A stretch of DNA of 64,000 bases from Scenedesmus sp. ARA3 (Eukaryota > Chlorophyta > Chlorophyceae > Sphaeropleales > Scenedesmaceae). Below, in pieces: positions 9,974 through 19,870 of the stretch. Made by a program: the position numbers and the translations under genes. Below the pieces are notes generated by a model. The model did not search any database. It saw only the letters and a program-made list of their open reading frames with translations, and had not been told where the DNA came from. How positions within the stretch are numbered: position 1 is the first letter of the stretch; the number at the start of each line of letters is the position of its first letter. The stretch lies in NCBI GenBank assembly GCA_004335835.1, contig RWJK01001210.1:9313-73312 (forward strand), in the 5' to 3' direction.

Positions 9974-12900
9974 ATGCCTGCACTGCCAGGTCGAGTGTGT
10001 GCAGTCCCGGTGCCTGATGCAGATGACGAGACGCTGTGCGAAGTCAGCTGCCGTTTAGGTAACATCTGCGGTGCTGTTGCAGCCCTGCTAGCCTAAGGAA
10101 GCAGACCTATAGCAGCAGCAGGAGCAGCAGACAGCAGTACCAACTGATGGCATATGTCTTTTGGCTGTGCAGTGGGCACCCGAGACGCCAGGAAGACTGG
10201 ATGCACGGTAAGGCTAACTTCTATCTGCCACAATTGCTCAAGCAGCTTTGCTGCATGGCATCTATGCTGCTGAGTACTGAACAGGGATTCTGCTTTCTTG
10301 CTGCCTTCTGCTGCTTTCTTTGGCTCTGGATGTGCGCGCAGAAAGGACTTACCCTGCCAAGTGTTCAGGTTGATGTTGCTGCACTGGATGCGGCCTTTGC
10401 GCCACATGTGCCGGTGGCAGATGTCAGCAAGCCAGCGGCCAATGGTAAGCAGGCAGCGAGAGCAGCTGTGCCTGGGTGAACTAGCACTTGTGAAAGCAAG
10501 GCACACAGCTGAATGCCATCAGAACACCTGCTTTGCCAACACTTTTCGTGAAGTCTAATTGCTCATGCGCAAGATCCATGCGTGAACCGGCCCCAGTGGG
10601 TGTTGTTGCAGCTGCTGACATGTGTGCCCCTTGCTGTTGCAGGCACAGCAGCAGGCACTGCAGGCCAGCAGCAGAGCAGGTGAGTGTCCTCCAAGCAGCC
10701 GCTGACAAGGCGCATTTGCCCACAGCACAATTCCAGACCATGTAACGATGTATACGTACAGATGCGCCGGCCTTGCATGATCCTTGAGGAAGTTTGCAAC
10801 TGGCCTCTGCAGTGTTTTTTGAGTGCAGCACCTGTGAATGTGCACCAGTGGGGTTTGCAGCATTTCAGCATCAGTGGGTCTTGCATGGCAGCTGCCTGCT
10901 CACAAGCTGCGGGCGGTTAAGCATTGCTACTAGACAGCAGGCTCAGCAATCCTATTTACTCTGCTCTATCCTGTCTTGTTGTGCGGTGCCCGCAGGAACA
11001 GCAGCCCAGCTGTGCAGTTGCTGATGGCCGGCGCTCAGTTTGTGCTCGAAACGTAGGCATGGACGCATGCAGCTGCAGCAGCAGAGCACTGTGTCAAGCC
11101 AATGCACGCCGCGCATGCCTGCACTGTTGCTGTTGTGGATTGGCTGTGTTGCTCAGCCTGTTTTGGCATGGCGTGCATTCCAATCTGTGCCAACGTTCAC
11201 TCGTTTACCCCCAGTTCACCCAACGCAGCAGCAGCACAGTGTGCCCACAACAGCACTTTGAACGAGCGTGGCTCATATGTGACAGCTAGTACAGCAGCTT
11301 CACACAGCACGTGCTTTACGCGCCGCTGCCATGACGCAGTAACCAACAACAGCAGCAACAACGGCTGCACTTGTCTCAGAACGAAAAGTGTTGCTGTCTG
11401 CTGTGCAGGCTGGGCCTGCCTAGTTTCCTGCAGCCAGCTGTCACCTCACAGAAACTGACAACAACAGCAACGAACTGCTGCACTCATCCGCTGTCTGCTG
11501 TGCAGGCTGGGCCTGCCAGGTTTCCTGCAGCCAGCTGCTGGCCCCTGCCCTCCCAAGCTGCTTGCCTGGCACTGCAACAAGCAGCAGCTTGCAGTCGGGC
11601 ACGCAGGCAGCGGCGCGGTGCTGCTGTATGATCTGTCTGCAGCAGCAGCAGCAGCAGCAGCAGCAGGTGATGGAGTGCTGAGTCAAGCGCAGCAGGTGCT
11701 AACACACCAGCTGCAGCAACAGGTGAGAGCAGCGTGAGGGCTGGGTGCTGCTTGTGCGCTGCTGATGCTCTGGTTGCTGTGACCTGCTTATGTTATTTTG
11801 TGTTCAGACACCATGAAGCAAAGGTTTGGGTGCCCTGCAGAGTGAGCGAAGTAACGCCCTGCCGCCCTGCACGTTGTCACCGCAGGCACCTTCTTGCTTT
11901 GTGTATGTATGTGGGGCCTGCGAGGGCATGGGGCAGTCACCCCGAGATTCGCAGTATCCGCATGCCATGGTATATATGCCATGGTATACATTCCATGGTA
12001 AGCTTGAGTTGTGGTGTAACAGAACAACACAATACAGCCATAAAATTTCACCGTACACCGATGTATCCTGTTGCTGCCCTGCTGTCACCGCAGGTGCGCT
12101 GCCTGGCATGGCGCCCCGTGCACTGCAGCAGCCTGGCTGTGGGCTGCCTGGGCGGCGTTGCGCTGTGGAGCCTGGGCAAAGCACCGCTGGCAGCAAGCAG
12201 CAGCCAGCACAGGGGCAGGGAGAACGGCGGCGGCGGCGCTGCTGCTGCTGCTGCTGCGCAGGGCGCCTGGGTGACGTTCCTGCAGTTTAAGCATGGCTGC
12301 AGGTGCGTGTGCGTGCATGATGGGCAGTTTGGCTGTTGGCGCGATGCGGCGGCTGGCTGAGACGTGGATGTGGCCTGCGGCAGTGGTCACCTGGCGGGAC
12401 TGTTTGCTGTGACATGCTGCGTAGGCAGCAGCTTTACAAACAGGAGGATGCTGTTGGTATTGCCAGACAAACTGAAGTAGGCTTTGCACTGATACACTGA
12501 GTTGCTCGTGATCTTGTGCCGTAGCTGCCTGCCTCATTCTCGTGTTGCACACAGCAGTGCTGCCCTGCCCCACACTACAACACCCTGTTATGTTGTGTTC
12601 ATACCATGTTAGGGGGCGGTTTGGTTGAAGCTGAGACACCCTGTTCATCTGTACGGGGGGNNNNNNNNNNNNNNNNNNNNNNNNNNNNNNNNNNNNNNNN
12701 NNNNNNNNNNCTGGCACACTGAGAAATGTGCCGCCCAGTGGGAAAGCCTACCAAGGAAAGGAGGGGGGGTCAGTGGCAAGCGATTTTTACCAGCATTTAG
12801 GCAGCAGCTGACCCCCGGTAAGTGGTTGTCACCCCTCCACAGATGAACAGGGTGTCTCAGCTTCAACTAAGCCGCCCCCTTAGTTTCTTGTTATTGTGTT

Positions 12901-13620
12901 ACTCCCAGGGTGTCGTCGCTGTCCTGGAGCCCGGATGGCCGGCTGCTGGCTGGCAGCAGCAGCGACTGCAGCCGCGTGATGGTGTGGGATGTGGCGCTAG
13001 GCGTGGGTGCTTCATTGCGGCTGGGCTTGCAGCCCATCACATGCCTGCAGTGGAGCCCAGATGGTGGCTACCTGTTTGCAGGTGGGTGAGAGAGGCAGCA
13101 AATGGAGATGGCTGGTCTGTGTTGCGTGTAGTGCTGCAGCATGCGATGTGGCCGATTCGTGGCAAGCCCCTGTAGTACAGTGCAGTGATGTTGGCCGGCA
13201 AATCAGCGTGTGTATATAGACCACAGGCGTGTGCTGGTTTGGGATGTGGTGCAAGCCTGCGGCTGGGCTTGCAGCCCATCACATGCCTGCAGTGGAGCCC
13301 AGATGGCGGCTACCTGTTTGCAGGTGGGCTCAGGGTTGGGGTTCTGGAGGTGAACCCTGGGCTCATGATGGACCAGATGCACCAGATCTAGCATGACGAA
13401 GTAGCTTGACAATGTGCATATAGTGTGATGCAGCACATGCAATGTGATGCGGCGGTCGCCACCTGGCTTGGTGGCAGGCAGCAGGCATGCCAGTGTGATC
13501 GAGCTGCTGCTGCTGCTGCCGCTGCTGCCGCCATGTTGATTGCAGCTGCGCGCTGCGGGCGCTTCTTCCTGTACGAGACAGCCACGTGGTCGCTGCGCTC
13601 CTGGGACACACCAGCAGGTG

Positions 13621-13657
<37 letters not shown>

Positions 13658-14364
13658 GTGCTAAATAAAGACGCCACGGTGTCTCTGCAACATCTGTTTG
13701 CATGTTGGTGCGGCGCACTTGCTGAAGTGCTGTAAGGGGTTGGGGCAGCTGCTGCTTGTTAGCCAACTCAAACCCCTGCACACACACTCCCTTGCAATCT
13801 CTTGTGCCTCCAGCTAACTGCTGAATTGCTCCTGCTGCTGCTGCTGTGCTTGCCGTCGTGCCTCTGCCTCACCGCCCGGCTGCAGGCAGTGCAGTCACAG
13901 CAGCAGCATGGGCGCCTGATGCGAGTGCAGTGCTGCTGGCTCTCAGCGGCAGCAGCCAGCTGGTGGCGCTGTATCTAGTGGGCCAGCCGCCAAACTTAAC
14001 TGAGCAGCTGCTGCCAGTGACCCTCCCGGGCGTGTCAGATGCGCAACAGTGAGTACTACTAGTAGCTGCCTCTGCTGCGCAGTGGGAATTGGTGTCAGCA
14101 GCATGCAGCGTGCCTGCTGTGGAAGGCTGCTGATATTGCTGTGCTGGGCTTTTGTAGCAGCAGCGACCACTGCACCTGGCGGGACAGCTGCCGCCGCGTG
14201 GTGATTCAAAAGCAGTGTCGGTTGTGCAGGAGTGATGTTTTGCCAGCCACCCAATTGACTGGCACTAGAGAGAGTTAGTTGCATGCAAAGCAGCAGAGTG
14301 CGCACCAAACATAGTTCCTGCCAACCAGCGCACGCTGAATCTACTACGCGTTGCTGGCCTCTGC

Positions 14365-14407
<43 letters not shown>

Positions 14408-14782
14408 AGGGACCAGCCGGGCGCCTCCTGCATTGCTGACCTGGCGTGGGACCCCCAGGGCAGCCGCCTGGCAGTTGCGCTGCAGCAGCCGCATGCAGCA
14501 GCAGGCACAGTGGCATTGTTCAGCACCACACACAAGCCAGTGGTGGAGTGCAGCTTGATCGGCTTTGTGCAGCCAGGAGCAGCAGCAGCAGCTGAGGGTG
14601 CAATGGGTAGTGCTGCGGAGGGCAGTACAGCAACAGTAGCAGGCGAGAAAGGCAGCAGCAGCAGTGTGCGGCTGCACACCGCCTTTGCGCCTGTTGCTGG
14701 CAAGGCAAAGGCCGTACTCACTGTGGGGCTTGCACAGGGTGGCAGTTGGCAGCTGCTGCGGAACATCCCCATGTTCTTTTGA
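9974..14782 (+). CDS. AAAS: Nucleoporin ALADIN (WD-repeat nuclear pore protein)
   Basis: ALADIN is a WD-repeat component of the cytoplasmic side of the nuclear pore. Eleven exons join in consistent phase: 9974-10058, 10173-10207, 10342-10444, 10643-10679, 10996-11052, 11506-11722, 12094-12302, 12909-13081, 13546-13617, 13886-14048 and 14410-14782, giving 1,524 nt and 507 residues (human 546, Arabidopsis about 450). Recognisable blocks are LLAWHCNKQQLAVG (about residue 120), VRCLAWRP, VSSLSWSPDGRLLAGSSSDC with VMVWD, ITCLQWSPDGGYLFA, RFFLYETATWSLRSW, AAWAPDASAVLLAL and CIADLAWDPQGSRLAVAL, then a tail like 'LLS.GWS.G....PL.F' of other ALADINs. The N-terminal exons are less conserved; their phases fit but the start is a prediction. 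An intron carries a MITE and an assembly gap. Two exon edges are duplicated in introns. Confidence 0.88.
11394..11537 (+). repeat. Duplicated 3' splice site and exon start of ALADIN exon 6
   Basis: The block CTGTCTGCTGTGCAGGCTGG through the exon start occurs at 11394-11440 and, with a few changes, at 11491-11537 (period about 97). The downstream copy is used in the model because its exon continues into the WD-repeat frame. The upstream copy keeps an AG acceptor, but its continuation does not read into the protein. Confidence 0.8.
12612..12879. mobile_element. MITE-like element with about 41-bp terminal inverted repeats and TTA target duplication (PIF/Harbinger Tourist-like)
   Basis: The left end begins GGGGGCGGTTTGGTTGAAGC and the right end is its reverse complement with two mismatches over about 41 bp. 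Both ends are flanked by TTA (12609-12611 and 12880-12882). A 3-bp TTA/TAA target duplication and a G-rich terminus ending in GTTTGG-like sequence are typical of PIF/Harbinger Tourist-type MITEs. The interior (part of it an N-gap at 12661-12710) has no coding capacity. The element lies wholly within an ALADIN intron, so it should be spliced out. Family assignment is inference from the ends. Confidence 0.75.
12661..12710. other. Assembly gap (50 N)
   Basis: A run of 50 undetermined bases inside the MITE-like element. The placement is consistent with assembly difficulty at inverted repeats. Confidence 0.99.
13010..13329 (+). repeat. Second copy of the 3' part of ALADIN exon 8 in the following intron
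   Basis: About 75 bp ending in the exon's GCAG|GTGGG donor (13010-13086) recur at 13254-13329 with very few changes. A weaker match to the upstream GT.TGGGATGTGG block extends the copy to about 13228. The exon model uses the first copy; the second keeps an intact donor. Confidence 0.85.
14368..14409 (+). repeat. (CTG)n tract forming the 3' splice site of the last ALADIN exon
   Basis: About 13 CTG units ending in CTGCAG, immediately followed by the first base of the last exon. The triplet run occupies the position of the polypyrimidine tract. Confidence 0.8.
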
Positions 14783-15928
14783 GGATGCACAGCTTGGCAG
14801 TTGCTGTGCGTGATTTGCAGCTGCAGGCATAGGCTGTGGCGCTTTGAAGGCATGCATGCGCTTGTAAGCACATGAGACAGAGTGGAATCACTGGTCAGGC
14901 TGTGTGCTGGAAGAATTTCAGTCAATCTTGCTCAGCTGGCTGTTGTGGTGAAGCAACTGCCTTGATCGTATGGTACGCATGCTTGGGAAGCACAGCTGTG
15001 CCGTACTGTTGGCAGGAGCATGCAATTGGTGGAGGTGATGCCTTGCCGCACTGCAAGCTGGTGTTGACGATACGTCAACGTGGCGATGCTGCGATCACAA
15101 TAGTGCCCCGATACAACTGCGACTGCGAAACGTCAAGTACAAATCCTACCAAGCAGTGCCGAGTGCTTCGAAATGCATGTGACTGTCATTGACAAGGTGT
15201 CACTCGCCCGCCACGACAGTCGCAAGAGTTTCAAGGAAGAGCAAGCGGTCTACTAGCCTCCAGTACTAGTTCTGTTAGCGAACACTTTTACCACCACGTC
15301 AGACACGACACAGAGCCGACTGCTTTCTGCAGTCTGCCGTAGCGGAGCTTACAAGGAGCTTCGCCCGCTTCCTTCACCCGTTTGTATACGGGTAGTGATC
15401 AGGTAAGATACTCCAAGATGCACCGCGGCAGCGTACCATGCTGGCTGCACTAGCAGCTACAGCAGCAGCTGGCAGCCCTGCCACTGTGCAGCAGCAGTTC
15501 TGCACGTCAGGCACGAGGATACATGCGCACTTCAACAGCGTTTTGCTTGGTTGTAGTTGAAGTTGAACGACGCTGTAGCAGCAGCTGCAGAATGGAGAGC
15601 AAAGTTGACTTGCAAGCAGTGGTGGCAGCAGCAGCGTGCTGCGCAGTGCCGCCAGCAGCAACACAGCAGCTTTGCAGAGCTCCTTCTGCTTCTATTGCAA
15701 GCAGTTACGTGAGCAGCAGCCGCACGCTACAACAGCATCCCTTCTCCTGCCTCTCAGCACCCTTTCATCACAGTCACACGCATTGTACAGCCAGCCCTTC
15801 TGCCCAAAATGCAACACCCCACCTGCCACTTGCCACTGACCTGTCAACCTGTTTTCAAACCCTTGTTCAAACCCCTTTCAACCCCGCAGCCAGTGAGGCC
15901 CCTCGCTGCCGCTCCAGAGCCAGCAAAC
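14783..15928. other. Intergenic region between ALADIN and SNU13
   Basis: About 1.1 kb with no supported gene. It should hold the ALADIN 3' UTR (TGTAA at 14863-14867) and the SNU13 promoter and 5' UTR. Pyrimidine-rich sequence precedes the SNU13 start. Confidence 0.5.
14863..14867 (+). terminator. TGTAA poly(A) signal candidate for ALADIN
   Basis: TGTAA about 80 bases after the ALADIN stop. TGTAA is the usual nuclear polyadenylation signal in chlorophyte algae; use here is inferred from position. Confidence 0.45.
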
Positions 15929-16582
15929 ATGGCCGAGGCTGTGAACCCAAAGGCCTACCCCCTGGCCGATGCAACGCTGACAAACACGATCATGGACATC
16001 GTGCAGCAGGCTGCTAACTACAAGCAGCTCAAGAAGGGTGCCAACGAGGCCACCAAGACCCTGAACCGCGGCATCAGCGAGTTTGTGGTCATGGCGGCAG
16101 ACACGGAGCCGATCGAGATCCTGCTGCACCTGCCGCTGCTGGCAGAGGACAAGAACGTGCCCTACGTGTTTGTGAGTAGCCACCACTGCCGCTTGCTGGT
16201 ATCATTATGACGTGCTGTTGCTGCTGCTTGCTGTTTTCAAGAAGGGTCGCTGGCTTCTGTAGCGGTAGGACATGCAGCAGGAATGCGGAAACATGCGTGC
16301 CATAGGATGGTGTGCCTGCTCCTCACAACAGACACCCAGCAATGCTGCAGTCCTTCAGCTGCACCGCGAGCCATCAACAGAACAGTGCTTCCATCATCAA
16401 ATGCTGACGTATGTCTGCTGCTGCTGCTGCTGCTGCTGTAGGTGCCTTCTAAGGCTGCGCTGGGCCGTGCCTGCGGCGTGTCGCGCCCCGTCATTGCTGC
16501 GTCAGTGACGACAAACGAGGGCAGCCAGCTCAAGAGCCAGATCCAGAGCCTCAAGGATGCGATTGAGAAGCTGCTGATCTGA
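15929..16582 (+). CDS. SNU13: SNU13 / 15.5K U4 snRNP and box C/D snoRNP protein (L7Ae family)
   Basis: SNU13 binds kink-turn RNA in U4 snRNA and box C/D snoRNAs, serving pre-mRNA splicing and rRNA modification in the nucleus and nucleolus. Exons 15929-16171 and 16442-16582 give 127 residues, the family's usual length. The protein is very close to known SNU13: [17 protein letters not shown] at the start, then [20 protein letters not shown] (the L7Ae RNA-binding signature), [31 protein letters not shown] and [16 protein letters not shown] near the end. The start is fixed by the conserved N-terminus. The single intron splits the protein after VPYVF and ends in a (CTG)n-TAG acceptor. It lacks the heavy homopolymers seen in neighbouring genes, as expected for a highly constrained protein. 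Confidence 0.97.
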
Positions 16583-17554
16583 TTTGATTCTGTGATTGGG
16601 ATCTTCTGGATCTATTCAGGATCTTTGTAGCGGGATCTGCACTGAAGTTGCGGAAGTTTGAACTTACTGGGATCCTGCATGGTGCACAAGCAGCAGTGCA
16701 GCTAGCGGCGGCGGCGGCCAAGCATTTTCATCTTCAATTGCCAGGCCTCCTCTGCATAGCATCCTTGCGGGGCATGTGGCGGGAGGAAGGTGGCTGTGCT
16801 GCATGTACATACGGGTGTGGGCCCTGCTGCTGCTGGTGGTGTGCAGTGCACATGGCGTCATGCCGTGGTGAGTCAGCATTGTGCTGAACATCTATGGCCC
16901 CTAGAGGTGTTGCCACAGCGCTTCTGTAACCTAATTCAGTCATCTTGATTGCTGTCTGCAAGCAGAACAGACTGCGTCGTCGTGAGAGGGCAACACGTTC
17001 TGCCTTGCTGCGTTGTGCTACTGCAATGTGTGTTGCCTGCAATTCTATATACTTCTACCAATTCTATATACTTGTACCAATTTTATACTTCTACCAGTGG
17101 CATGGTGATGCATGACATGCAGCAGTGCACAGCATGTCTGAGTCAACGGTAAAAAGCGCAGCAGCCAGCATGGGCGAGCTGTTGACACCCTTCTAGACAA
17201 CAATGGTGAAGCAGTCGTATTGCTATGGGCGGGGTTCCACGGTCGAGCCTGCGAGTTGCACATGCGTGGACAAGTGTCCACCTGCCAGGCTGGCCACCCA
17301 CCACAGTGCCGACACACCTCTTGCTGCACACACGACGATACTTGCTTGAAAGTGTCTGCGTTACAGCCTCGTATTACTGGAAACAGTTTCAGTTAAGAAC
17401 AGACCCTGGCATGCTCGCCAGATGACATTTCGTTAGTTTGTTTGCGGTGTGTCGTACCTGATCCCTGGAGAGCGCACAGCTCAACAGCTAGGCAGTCGCG
17501 TTCAATCAAGTGGTGTTGCATGGCTTCATTACAAGCAGCTGTGCTGCGCTCACC
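16583..17554. other. Intergenic region between SNU13 and the cyclophilin-like gene
   Basis: About 970 bases with no supported gene. Contains a TGTAA poly(A) candidate at 16925-16929 for SNU13 and a short imperfect repeat, TTCTATATACTT(C/G)TACCAA, around 17042-17095. Confidence 0.5.
16925..16929 (+). terminator. TGTAA poly(A) signal candidate for SNU13
   Basis: TGTAA about 340 bases after the SNU13 stop; assigned by motif and position only. Confidence 0.35.
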
Positions 17555-18938
17555 ATGGTGAAGGGCCATCCGCCCCCCGCGAAAATGCGTAGGGACGTGC
17601 TGATCACGACCGTGCTTGTTTCAGCAGGTTTCTGTGCTATCTTGTATGTCCAATACATGTTGTATGGGCAGTGCGCGGAGCCACTGGGGATCTCAACAGT
17701 AGAGCAGCTGCAGGAATACCTTCTTCGCTTTTCCTCTGTGCTGGATGGCGCTTCGCCAGAAGCAGAGGCCGCAAAGAGCGCCCATCAAGCATTAGCACAC
17801 ACTATACGGAATGCCACGCTGCTACCTTCCAAAGAAGCAGAGATTGCTAGGCTGACTGACAAGCTGACTGGGGTCCACCAGAAGTTCCTTGAAGCTGAAA
17901 GTAAGGCAAAGACAGCCGATGGACAGAAGGTGCAGCTAGAATCTCTCACCAACCAAGTCAAGGCGCTGGAAAAGGAAAAGACAGAGCTGCAGGAGGCAAA
18001 GCAGCAGAAGGAGCAGCTAGAAAAGGAGAAGGCAGAGCTGTTGCAGAAGCAGCAGCAGCTAGAAAAGGAGAAGCAGGAGCTAGAGCAGAAGCTGCAGCAA
18101 GCTGGTGGCAGCAGCAGCAGCAGCAGCAGCAGCGGTAACGGGACAGCCAGTGAAACAGAGCTGAACGCAGCAAAGATGCGGGCGCTTGCTGTGGCTGGCG
18201 ACATGTGCTACACCACACAGGACTACGAGTTCTGGTGGGTCAGCCTAGGAGCTGATGTGTGTTTGCCGTGCCATGCAGGACCCGATACATCTTACCAGCC
18301 CTACATTTTGTTGTTAGTAACAGAAGGGCATTCAACTGTGCGCAGTAGTGCTGGCTGGCGTGGTGCTCGTTGCTTTGGGTGTGGTGAGTGTAGTAAATGT
18401 TGATCTATCACTGTTGCTGCTGCTGCCGCTGCTGCTGCTGCTGCTGCTGCTGCTGCAGGTCGGACCCCATCCTCGTGTGGGGCTATGAGCACAGGGCAGT
18501 GGACGCTGCAGAGTGCTGCGCATCCTGCCATGCACAGAGGTAGGCATTCTTCACAGCACCGTGTCAGTTGCTTTGAATACGAACACGAACCAAAAAATAT
18601 TGCCAAGGGAAGCTCTGTGAGCGGCACTTCGTGGGGCAGTTCTACAGTTGTTGTAAGCAAGCAGCTCTGTAGCACCAGCACACCTTGGTCCCCGCTGCTG
18701 GTACCGCAGCTGCTCAAAACAGGACGTGTGCAAGGCTGCTGCTCTCAGCAGGAGCCTGCTGCTGCAGCACCAGCTGCGCCTGCAAGCCACCTGCACGTGC
18801 AGCAGCAAGCCCACCACGCGCTCTTGCTGCTGCTGTTCTGCTGCTGATGCTGCTGCTGCAGGTGCCTGCTCGAGCCGGCGGCACATCCGAGGGCCGCAAC
18901 GGCAGCGCCTGCAACACCAACAATGTCAACGTCCAGTT

Positions 18939-18998
<60 letters not shown>

Positions 18999-19076
18999 CC
19001 GCAGGCGGCTGCTCGAGCGCGGCGGCACACTCGAGGGCAGCAACGGCAGTGCCTGCAACACTAACAACGTCAAGTT

Positions 19077-19130
<54 letters not shown>

Positions 19131-19819
19131 CCGCAGGCGCCTGCTCGAGCGCGGCGGCACCGCCGAAGGCCGCAACGGCAGCGCCTGCAACACCTGGGCC
19201 TTCTGCGGGGACAGGGCCAAGTGCAAGGAGCGCTTTGGCGAGTGCTGGCTGAAGCGCAACAAGCAGCTGAATGAAACACGGCCGCCGGAGCTGCCGAAAG
19301 GCGCGTCCAAGTCTGAGGGGTGGATTTCAGGGGCGGTGTATGAAAACGACACGCATGTGAGTGGCAGAGGCACGGTGGCTGAGGCAGCTGAGATGTTCTG
19401 ATGCAGCTGCTGGCAGCGTCGTTGCTGTTGGTGGGGTGGCTACTGGCAGGGCAGTGTGCCAGCTGTGTGTTTGGTGTACGTGATCAAGTGCAGCTATGTA
19501 CTGCTGCCGCTGCTGCTGTGCTTGTGGGCGCTGCAGAGCACCAGCCATGCAGCTGGCGTTGACAGCAGCTTTGTACGCAGCGTGGATGCCTGGCCACGCC
19601 CCTCTTGGAGTCACATAGCCGGTGCAGCTGCACTACTCGCTGCGCGCCCCTCCGCACTACCGCTGCCTGTTGCATCCGCAGCGCAACAGCAATCATGCTA
19701 TAGATACACACACTCCAGCTGCTGCCACTGCCGCACTACTGCTGCCGCAGCTGCAGCAGTTTGCCGGCCACGAGCTCGTTTTCCACACGCAGCACTTTCC
19801 CTCTGACCCGTCCTCTTTT

Positions 19820-19870
<51 letters not shown>

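Noticed and set aside
10112..10207. ALADIN exon-2 frame reading ETPGRLD, which resembles human ALADIN KTPGRLD
   Set aside because: That frame does not match the phases of exons 1 and 3. The frame giving GTRDARKTGCT joins both neighbours; the resemblance is probably chance.
17510..17554. Upstream in-frame ATG of the cyclophilin-like gene (15 extra residues)
   Set aside because: The ATG at 17555 has a better context (CACCATGG) and gives the usual short basic N-terminus before the membrane anchor; not excluded.
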